Shown: positions 1 through 8,200 of the stretch, one piece after another
Layout: each line of letters begins with the position of its first letter
How positions within the stretch are numbered: the stretch's first letter is position 1
DNA from: Rhipidocladum racemiflorum
Lineage: Eukaryota; Streptophyta; Magnoliopsida; Poales; Poaceae
Assembly (NCBI GenBank): GCA_036346355.1
Contig: CM070579.1
Span: forward strand, 868,001-932,000
Direction: 5' to 3'
DNA length: 64,000 nt
Made by a program: the position numbers and the translations under genes
The notes under the pieces: generated by a model
What the model saw: the letters and a program-made list of their open reading frames with translations, nothing else
Databases searched by the model: none
Told to the model about the DNA's origin: nothing

Positions 1-4
1 CGCC

Positions 5-665
5 GTGAATGTGCTAGCACGGTACAGTGCAAAACCCACCAAAAGGCATTGGAAAGGGGTGAAGGACATCTTCTGTTACCTTCAAGAAAGCAAAGACCTC
101 GGCTTGTTCTATAGAAGGAACAACAAATTGAATTTGGTTGGCTATGCCGATGTCGGGTACCTATCGGACCCGCATACTGGCAAGTCACAAACTGGATATG
201 TTTTCCTTTGCGGTGGAACAGCAATTTCGTGGAAGTAGTCTAAGCAGACTCTTGTCTCAAACGTCGACAAACCACTCAGAAATAATTGCCTTGTATGAAG
301 CCTCTCGAGAATGTGCATAGCTTCGAAGAATGGTTCATCACATCCAGAAGTCATGTGGTTTGAACATGAAACAAATCCCCACCATTATCTATGAAGATAA
401 TGCAGCTTGTGTTGCTCAAGTGCAAATAGGATATGTGAAGAGTAACCTCACAAAGCATATCAACCCCAAGTTCTTTTACGCTCATGAATTGCATAAGATG
501 AACGAGATAAAGATACTGCATACTAAGTCGTGTGAAAATCTCGCAGATTTATTCACTAAGTCACTCCCGGCATCTTCATTTGAAAGATGCGTTAGAGGAA
601 TCGGGATGATGAGGCTTAGAGAAGTGCAGATTTCAGGGGGAGAATTTTCACATACTCCTACATAA
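5..665 (+). pseudogene. copia polyprotein C-terminus (RNase H), frameshifted
   Basis: The first 78 codons read a copia RNase H segment (YADVGYLSDPHTGKSQTGY, then the TAISWK motif), which runs into a TAG at 236-238. The next conserved block (TSTNHSEIIALYEAS) is in another frame and ends at a TAG at 318-320. The final block, with the IYEDNAACVAQ and NLADLFTKSLP motifs typical of the end of copia pol, occupies 330-665. At least one frameshift and two premature stops therefore separate three recognisable pieces. It is not expected to make functional protein. Confidence 0.88.
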
Positions 666-913
666 ATCTCAAACATGAAGTTTGAGTACCCAACGTGAAT
701 CTTGAAGATTAACATTGAAGTTTGGGTGGATTGTACTCTTTTCTTTAAGTAAGTTTTTCATTGAAGTTTTCTTACATAAGGTTTTTGATGAGGCAATCCG
801 TGCAACACAGCAAGCGTGTGCTATGTACTCTTTCTCCAATTATTTTTCCCACTGGGTTTTTATGGAGTTTTAATGAGGCATATGCATCTCGCAGTGAAGA
901 GTCCAAGGGGGAG

Positions 914-1133
914 TGTTAGGAAACCGGATTCGTATCCGATATGGACTCTTCCTTATCTCTAAGCAGAACCGCTATATATAGGAGGCAGGGGGTCACCCCA
1001 TTGTACACAAGCATACAGAATAATAAAGCAGACCCGTTCCTCCTCATATTGTGTCTCTCGCTCTCTCTCTCTCTGTTCTCCAGTTCAATCTATTAGGCAA
1101 CCCCGGACTATTCGATAGCGAGGTTGTCTAACA
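914..1133 (+). repeat. copia 3' LTR (220 bp)
   Basis: The LTR starts TGTTAG and ends CTAACA, a perfect 6-bp terminal inverted repeat. It is preceded directly by the polypurine tract. It contains a TATA box (TATATATA, 973-980) and a CT-rich stretch (1057-1075), as expected for U3/R. Downstream flank is GATGT; the matching 5' flank is outside the window. Confidence 0.85.
973..980 (+). promoter_or_regulatory. TATA box of the copia LTR
   Basis: TATATATA inside the LTR, about 160 bases before the LTR end, in the usual place for the element's own promoter. Confidence 0.5.
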
Positions 1134-1487
1134 GATGTGTACAACATTAGCCATTAATAACAATGTTGTTCGTTGAAAAAAAAAATCAGAGAGAAATTAT
1201 CCATATCAGACATAGATAGATGTCACCATCGTCGTCCAAAGTAAGACGGACCAATAAATCCCATCCATTGATCTTCTGTCGATACTGTAGAATATTTAAC
1301 CAGCTGAACTTCGTTAGGTCTCAAATCAAGCCCATCAAAGCCCATTACGGGCCCGCTTCCACATGAATAAAACTATCTAATTAATCCGAGCCTCGCTGCC
1401 ACGCAACTTTAAATTTGCGTTCCACCCCCCCACTTCTTGCATCCTCCTCCCAGTGTAGCTGCCGCTAGGGTTTTAGTTGTTACCCCG
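1134..1487 (+). promoter_or_regulatory. upstream region and 5' UTR of the MORF gene
   Basis: This 354-base gap between the LTR and the MORF start codon must contain its promoter. I see an A-tract (about 1177-1186), a GGGCCC site near 1348 and AT-rich sequence, but no convincing TATA box. An in-frame upstream ATG at 1437 would add 17 residues. The ATG at 1488 is preferred because it directly precedes the Ala/Arg/Ser-rich transit peptide. Confidence 0.4.
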
Positions 1488-4011
1488 ATGGCCGCCGCCG
1501 CCGCCGCCCGGAGGCTCCTCTCCCGCCGAGCATCCTCCTTCTCCGCCTCTGCTCTCTTCCGGCGCGTGCCGGTGGCCCCCGAGCCGCTGCTGCGCCCGGC
1601 GGTCTTCGCGGCCGCCGCCTCACGCCTCGGCTTCCTCCGCGGGATGGCGCGCCGGCCGGGCGGCGACGGGTACTCCCCGATGCGGTCCGGCGGCGGAGGG
1701 GACCGCGCGCCCACGGAGATGGCGCCGCTCTTCCCGGGCTGCGACTACGAGCACTGGCTCATCGTCATGGACAAACCCGGCGGGGAGGGCGCCACCAAGC
1801 AGCAGATGATCGACTGCTACATCGATACCCTCTCCAAGGTCGTCGGAAGGTGCAGCTTTACCGGCCGATTCGCCCCTCATTTCGTGTTTCACATCCACGC
1901 ACGCATGCTTGCTGTGAAGCAGAGTAGTTTAGCCCGGAAAGCTAACTTATTCTCTCTGTTTGTATGTGCTGCAGCGAGGAGGAGGCGAAGAAGAAGATTT
2001 ACAACGTCTCGTGCGAGCGGTACTTCGGTTTCGGGTGCGAGATCGACGAGGAGACATCCAACAAGCTGGAAGGTTTGTTCTCTTTGTGTGTATTACAGAG
2101 TGTTCTTACCCTTTTGTTAAATAAAGAAGGGGAAATGAATCTAATGCGCTGTTTGTTGTGTTACAGGGCTCCCTGGTGTTCTTTTTGTGCTCCCGGATTC
2201 ATACGTTGATCCTGAGTACAAGGACTATGGAGGTAGCTTTCTTGCCCCACCGCTATAGCTTCCCTTTAGGGAATCAATGGGTTCCTCTTCTAATATCTAG
2301 GACTGACATTTACCGGTGTTCTGTAAGATTAGTTCCAGCTTAAGAGTGATTGTTTAGCATTGTAAATACCAAATGCTATGCCCACCGTGGCACCGTCGCA
2401 GTGTGATGAAGCCCCTACAGGCAATGCTTTATTTCCATTGCTTTGTGCTAGAAGCTAGATTTTCTTTTAGCGGTGCTGCATCTCTATGGAATGGAACAGT
2501 GTATATGATGTAGATCACTGGGGTTGAGACATTAATTCAACAATGACGTGTCTTCAGGCCTGGCCCTAGATGTTCTAGTCCATCTTGGCAAAGCTGTGAC
2601 ATCTTACGGACAATGTCCTGCTTTGAATGCTAATGGAGTAATAAAAACTGCCTCACTAACGGTTCAGCACCTCGGTAAATTGGGGTTCAGATCAGTTGGG
2701 ATGAAACATTAATAACACATCTAATGCCATTCAGGGTTTTACTTACTTCAAGATGTTAATCTATCATTGACTACTGACCATTCTTGACCAAACTTGTCTT
2801 TTAGTCCATCTTGGCAAAGCGGTGAAGCCTAGTAGGCAATGTCTTGCTTTGAATGCTAATGGACTAAGAACGAGTGTCTCTCTAACGGTTCAGCACCTCG
2901 GCAAAATGGGGTTCAGATCAGTGGAGATGAGACATTAATAACACATTTACTTCCTCTTGATCTGTTTTGAGTTCAATCAGTGGCCATTCTTTAACAAACT
3001 GGTCTTTTAGTCCATCTTGGCAAAGCGGTGAAGCCTAGTTGGCAATGTCTTGCTTTGAATGCTAATGGACTAAGAACAAGTGTCTCTCTAACGGTTCAGC
3101 ACCTCGGCAAAATGGGGTTCAGATCAGTGGAGATGAGACAGTAATAACACATTTACTTCCTCTTGATCTGTTTTGAGTTCAATCGGTGGCCATTCTTTAA
3201 CAAACTGGTCTTTTAGTCCATCTTGGCAAAGCGGTGAAGCCTAATCCGCAATGTCTTGCTTTGAATGCTAATGGACTAATATCAACTGTCTCTAAAGGTT
3301 CTGCACCTCAATAAAATGGGGCACAGATCAGTAGGGATGAAACATTATTACCAAGTTTGTCATTGACCACAGTGAAGTAGAATGATTTCACTATTCACTG
3401 CAATGGAGTAGAATGATTTCACCATAAGAAGTGAATCCAGATTTAACTGATTTGAAGGTGTCACATCTAGCTGTTACAACAGTTTAATGTGATTCACATG
3501 TGTTGCTGCTTGACTGTTGTGGTAGATTCTGGCCCGCAGTTATTTGTGTACTTCATATGGATCTGTGGCATGCTGTGATCTAGTCCATCTTGGCAAAGCA
3601 AGAGAGCCATTTAGGCGATGTCTTGTTTTGAATGCTAATGGACTTAAAGCAAATCTCTTTATCTGTTCTGCCCTTCAGTACAGTGAAGTTGTGGATCAGC
3701 GGAGATGAAACATTTATACCATGCATTTGCAGCCATTTTCTTTTGCTATTTAGACTTTAGAATTTGGATACTTCAAATATCTCGATACCTTGGATGATTG
3801 GCCTACATTGTTTAGATTACACTTGAGAAAATATATATTCATGCCCTTCAATCTATGTTATTTTGCAGCTGAGCTTTTTGTTAACGGGGAGATTGTTCAG
3901 AGGCCTCCAGATAGGCAGAGGAGGGTGGAGCCTGTACCGCAGAGAGCAGCGGATAGGCCTAGGTACAATGATAGGACTCGCTATGCACGGAGGAGGGAGA
4001 ACCAACGGTGA
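1488..4011 (+). CDS. MORF/RIP (DAG-like) organellar RNA-editing factor
   Basis: Four exons: 1488-1849, 1975-2072, 2167-2232 and 3869-4011. All introns are GT-AG and the joined frame is open, giving 222 residues. The first ~60 residues are Ala/Arg/Ser-rich with almost no acid, like a mitochondrial or dual-targeting peptide. The MORF domain follows (about residues 82-180), with the motifs MAPLFPGCDYEHWLIVMDK, YNVSCERYFGFGCEIDEET and PGVLFVLPDSYVDPEYKDYG. The C-terminus is Arg-rich and ends in RRRENQR. In this family the domain binds PPR editing proteins and other MORFs and is needed for C-to-U RNA editing. From memory it looks closest to the mitochondrial MORF5/6 group; I do not assign a symbol. 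Intron 3 (2233-3868) is unusually long and carries the snoRNA array. Confidence 0.93.
2388..2534 (+). other. decayed relic of a sixth H/ACA snoRNA copy
   Basis: Upstream of the five good copies, this stretch keeps TGAAGCC, AGGCAATG and TGCTTTG in the same order and ends with GAGACATTA, matching the ACA tail of the other copies. The conserved pocket sequence AATGCTA and the closing 8-bp stem are lost. Probably a dead copy; boundaries are approximate. Confidence 0.4.
2576..2711 (+). ncRNA. box H/ACA snoRNA, copy 1 of 5
   Basis: 136 nt. Hairpin 1 is closed by TAGTCCAT/ATGGAGTA (one mismatch) and has upper stem CAAAGC/GCTTTG. Box H (ANANNA) is ATAAAA at 2641-2646, directly after the closing stem. 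Hairpin 2 follows, then ACA at 2706-2708 with exactly three bases (TTA) to the presumed 3' end. The hairpin 1 pocket is CTTGG on the 5' side and AATGCTA on the 3' side. The top of the pocket lies 15 nt from box H, which is the H/ACA rule. Confidence 0.82.
2802..2937 (+). ncRNA. box H/ACA snoRNA, copy 2 of 5
   Basis: 136 nt. The closing stem TAGTCCAT/ATGGACTA is perfect (8 bp), the upper stem CAAAGC/GCTTTG is perfect, and an apical GCCT/AGGC stem is present. The box H position reads AGAACG (2867-2872), one base off consensus. Hairpin 2 can pair ACCTC with GGGGT and CTCTCT with AGA(T)GAG. ACA is at 2932-2934, followed by TTA. The pocket sequences CTTGG and AATGCTA are intact. Copies 2 and 3 lie in a 206-bp tandem unit that includes about 70 bp of spacer. 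Confidence 0.83.
3008..3143 (+). ncRNA. box H/ACA snoRNA, copy 3 of 5
   Basis: 136 nt and nearly identical to copy 2, including the flanking spacer. Box H is a full match (AGAACA, 3073-3078). The ACA box is at 3138-3140, followed by GTA. Closing stem, upper stem and pocket (CTTGG / AATGCTA) are all intact, so this copy best fits a functional H/ACA RNA. Processing would be from the spliced intron by exonucleolytic trimming, as usual for intronic plant snoRNAs. Confidence 0.85.
3214..3347 (+). ncRNA. box H/ACA snoRNA, copy 4 of 5
   Basis: 134 nt. Perfect closing and upper stems in hairpin 1, with pocket CTTGG/AATGCTA. Box H is ATATCA (3279-3284) and ACA is at 3342-3344, followed by TTA. The apical stem of hairpin 1 has drifted (GCCTAATCCGC) and hairpin 2 has several substitutions, while the guide pocket and boxes are unchanged. 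Confidence 0.82.
3348..3580 (+). other. intron spacer between snoRNA copies 4 and 5
   Basis: A short direct repeat (GTAGAATGATTTCAC, twice, about 3376-3423) is the only structure seen in this 233-base spacer; no further snoRNA copy is visible. Confidence 0.5.
3581..3715 (+). ncRNA. box H/ACA snoRNA, copy 5 of 5
   Basis: 135 nt and the most diverged copy. The upper stem is CAAAGC/GTTTTG, where a C-to-T change still pairs as G-U. The apical stem GCC/GGC is kept with a different loop. Box H is AAAGCA (3646-3651) and ACA is at 3710-3712, followed by TTT. The pocket (CTTGG / AATGCTA) is identical to the other copies. Divergence outside the pocket with stems maintained suggests selection on the RNA structure. 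Confidence 0.78.
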
Positions 4012-5206
4012 GTGAGGTGATCAATCAGAGACCAAATAACAAGCCCGGGTGGTTTCAGCTCCAGAGTTAAAAAGATATATATATCATCTACTGAATGGAA
4101 CAATCATCTACCGGCTGCATGTTCATGCAGCCTCGTGTTTTGTTTGTGGTGTTGCTACTTTCGTGTCGGTGATACGATACGTCTTCGCTCCGGTAAATCT
4201 GCAGTTACTAGGGCGAGCTTGGAAGTACCTGGGTCTTGGAAATGCGTTGTTGCTGCAGGCAGCCATGTGCACTTGTAAATCCGGTTTGATGTTTGAACCG
4301 CATCTTACAGTAGACTTGAGAACTATTAGGGAATCCATTGCTCGCGCTTTTCAAGTTTCCTCCTGGATTTTCCTTTGCGCCCCTGAAATCAGTACTGTGG
4401 TATCATAATGCCATCACTTGTTCTCGTGCACGGTTTTAGCTGATTGCGAGTAATTCAACGTTATGTAAGAACTGCTTGTCAATGTTTGTTGCAAAGCATC
4501 CTCGGTTTTAGCTGATTGCAAGAACAAGTCGATGGTCTTTTCCTGGCAGAAATCCGTGAAATATCCCTTCCCCACAGAGAGACCCTGAGCGTCAGCAAGC
4601 AGCTGCGCTCTGTCCTGCACCTGTGTCTCTGAGCGTCAGCAAGCAGCTGCACTCTGTCCTGCACCTGCTCTGCCCCGACCCTCCCCGGATGAAGCAGGTT
4701 GCAGGCGACGTCCGCGATCCATTGATCCCCTGAAGAGTTGGGCTTGCAGTAGCCGAGCTGCCTCGTAATGGAGGCCAGCGTCCTCCCCTCCCCGTGAGCT
4801 GCCCCGTACATAAACTTCGCATCTGATTGTTGGTTTCAGCCTGAAAGATCTAAATTGTTGAGGTGGTTGAGCGGAGAGCAAAACTGTCCAATGCCAAATA
4901 CCAACTAGTGACATGAACAGACATTGGTACCGTGTGTTCATTGTCCCTAACACAAAATTATACTAGAATACAAGATCCCCACGCCTGCCTTACTGGCATT
5001 GCCCTTCGGAGATTACATATCAGGCAGCGTGATGTTAGTATTATTCCATTCCAGCTACAAAATTTGAAACCAAGGTCTATATGTTGCCATGCGAATTCCA
5101 TGCAACCAACTATATCTTGCACCTGCAAATTTCAGGCAGCATCTATTCTCTCGAGACATATGGTAAGCTAAAGCGCTAACCAAATGTGGGTAGCTCCTAA
5201 AATCAG
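4012..5206. other. 3' region of MORF gene and convergent intergenic DNA
   Basis: The MORF and DnaJ genes converge here, so both 3' UTRs lie in this stretch. On the minus strand, open frames at 4414-4811 contain a GC-rich protein-like segment (around 4600-4811) that I cannot match to a family. It includes a 44-bp direct duplication at 4587-4673 and has no clear start or intron structure. It could be an old gene fragment or captured sequence. The rest (4820-5206) shows nothing recognisable. Confidence 0.4.
4587..4673. repeat. 44-bp tandem duplication
   Basis: Two nearly identical copies starting at 4587 and 4631 (core GAGCGTCAGCAAGCAGCTGC), differing at about one base over the first 37. Confidence 0.75.
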
Positions 5207-8200
5207 CTATCCTGATGCCCCAGCCGCATTTGCATCCTTCTCGTCTTCGCCTTGCTCTTCCTTTGCAAATTCCTCAATCAGCATGCGTTGCCTGTGTGTC
5301 AAATTCCTGCAAGAAATGCTATGTAAGATTGACCTGTAACAGCACAGGGGACTCTAGTAAAGTTTGAAGGGAACTTACACAGGGATGTTGACATTGAAAT
5401 GGACATATTGATCTCCGTAGAACGATGAGTTTCTTGTCTTTATTCCTGCAGGATACGGTAACGTTTAGGGCTACACACAAGGAAATCAATGAGTTGTCAC
5501 AAGTTCCTAAGAGAAACACAAAAGGAAATCAATCAGCTGTCACAAGTTCCTAAGAGCCATGACAGCACTAGTTTTTGATACGATCATTTAGCTGAAAGCG
5601 TGGGTTCCTACATACACCATTTCTGTAGCAGTTGAAGTTGAGAATTCATCTAATCTAAATGCCAGTTAAAATGAAGTCACAGCATTTTGATTCAGCAGCT
5701 TTGCGATGGTCAAAATTTTCATCACAAGAGAAGAAATATTGGTAGCACATTCTGTTCCCTTTGTCCCTTTGCTCCCTATTCATTCATTTGTTGTTTCGCT
5801 TGAGGACCTAAATATTTCATTTTGTGGATGCCAACTGGGGCTTCCAATTATTATGAATAGGTTTCTAGCAAACATGAGAAACACATATTACAACATGTAA
5901 GCATTAAGTATTACACATGTCACCATGTGCACATTAAATAGAAAATATGAACCATGAGATGATAAACAGTGCAGTATAACTTACCTTTTCCTCTCAAAAC
6001 AACCTTTTGACCAGGTTGAGTACCAGGCTTCACCTGTGACAAGGTAAATTGAGACCAATGGAGAATTTCTCACTTAAGTAAAAGTTTACCCAATGAAGGC
6101 AAACTAACTTTGAACTTACCTTTAGAACAACATCTCCCATGAGAGTTGGAACTTGAACAGTCCCTCCCAAAATTGCCTATAAATCATGCATGAAATTAGT
6201 AAAAATCTGATGAGAACAATTGGGCAGGACTGAAAGAGATACCTACTACTACTACTAGACAACCTCATTTTAAGCGTCACTACAGCACCACTAGAGATGG
6301 TGTCACAACAGGATCACAAGGGATACTGGTAGACAACTATTTTTAACATGCAGACTCCATCATGAGCCGTCCGATCAATGTGAGGAGAGGTTGTCATCTG
6401 TCTGATTTAGAGTCCACAGAGAAGCTGATAGTAATAGTGCCCCAAGAACAAATTCAACGAACATAATCTGTTCTCATATTGATTGAATGTCTTAGAACAG
6501 AGTTCGCATGCTAGCACTGAAACGATGTTCAACTTGTACACTCATTTTAACTGTCATGACAACTAAAAAAGTAATAGGGCGCAGACACAGGAACAGGCCT
6601 CAAATTACCTGAGTCACATTCAGCACAGCATCTACATGAATATCACCTCTCTCTCTTCGGAATACAGGATCCTCACGAACCTGGAAGAAGAATAGCATCA
6701 TGAAGGCCAACTGATTATCTTCATTCATTGGTCATCAATAGAACTACTAAATGGGGAGAAGACTTAACCTTGACGGTTATATACAGATCACCAGGACGAT
6801 TACCATCTGGATCTGCTCCACCTGATCTAGCCACTTTTATAATATCATTGTCATCAGTACCTGCACGAACAAAATAATGTTCAAGGACATTTAGTAACAC
6901 ACAACAAGATCATGTGTGTCCAAGTTAATTTCAACCTTAAACCTACCAGGCACTATATCGAGCCGTACTGTTCTTGTTCCCGGCACAATTTTCTTTCCTT
7001 TGCAAGACTTGCAGAATTCCTAACAAACATAATAACATTAAACATTGTAATCACCAGCTCACAGCAATTAATCAGAAGCTAGACACCACAAATTTCTTTC
7101 CTTTGCAAGACTTGCAGAATCCTAACAAACATAATAACATTAAACATTGTAATCACCAGCTCACAGCAATTAATCAGAAGCTACACTGTACAGAGAGCAT
7201 ACAGTGGACAGGCATAACTTCATACACATATCCTATTTCATATAGAACAACTGAACTAAGAAATTGTATCCCTTGGATTATTGGCTGATTCAATTCACAT
7301 CTCTAGTATCAGACATCTGGCCTTAGATGCAGTCAGCAACTACATAGATACCAAGTGATAGGGTCATTTATGAATAGTAGGATCACAAATGGCAAGATTC
7401 AAAGGGTTCATAACCATCAGCCTTTCATGTCATGTACTAGCAATGTATGGTAGTCAAATTTGTATATACACAACCATATATCATATACACAACCATATAT
7501 CATACGGTAATTCTGGTCACTTGGATGAAACTAATGTATATATTTGTTCAAATTAAGAAACTTTAAATAGTTTTTCCAAGGATATAAAATTTAAATAGTT
7601 AGCCTTCACGATGTTTTATTGAAGGCATGATAATATAACTGTGCTACACCAAACAGGTAATTTTACCCCAACAGAAAGTTGCTATCACAAAGAGATATCC
7701 TACCTTTACAGTCTTCCCAGAACCACCACACTGTGCGCATGTTGATTGCATCCTGAAGAGACCAGTTTGCATGAAGATCTGTCAACATTTGAGAGAATGA
7801 AGACAAATAAGCACACTAATAATACTTGAATGAATATATCCCATAACAGATAACAATGTGCTGGAGGAAGAACTAACAAATCCTGAACCCTTGCAAGTTA
7901 GACAAGTTTCAGGTTTCGTTCCAGGAGGTACACCAGCACCATCTGAAAAAAAGGCATCCTCTCATCAGAATTTTTTTTTTCAAAGACATAATTGCCACAA
8001 AAATGTAGCCAGGAAGTATAAGTGCATCTACATACTGCAGGTTTCACACGTTACAAAAGTCTGAACATTGATCGTTTTGGTGCATCCTTGAACTGCTTCC
8101 ATAAATGATAATTCAAGTGCAGCCTGCAAAATGACATGAAATTACGATCCACAGAGTAGAATTATAATGGGAAAAGAAAATGGGTGTAGAAATAACCTTA

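Larger units (their letters stand above)
1..1133 (+). mobile_element. Ty1/copia retrotransposon, 3' part only
   Basis: The left edge of the window lies inside a copia element in plus orientation. The internal part (to 913) holds the end of the polyprotein (RNase H region), followed by a purine-rich stretch (899-913, ending AAGGGGGAG) that serves as polypurine tract. A short LTR follows at once. The 5' portion and the other LTR lie outside the window, so the target-site duplication cannot be tested. Coding capacity is lost, so this is an old copy. Confidence 0.9.

Noticed and set aside
1409..1898. Minus-strand frames over MORF exon 1
   Set aside because: Low-complexity shadows of GC-rich exon 1.
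2576..3715. First taken as an ordinary intronic satellite
   Set aside because: The units begin and end with complementary stems and carry H and ACA boxes at fixed spacing, so an RNA-gene array explains them better.
4049..4408. 119-codon plus-strand frame after the MORF gene
   Set aside because: No recognisable domain, lies in the 3' UTR region, no splice or start context.
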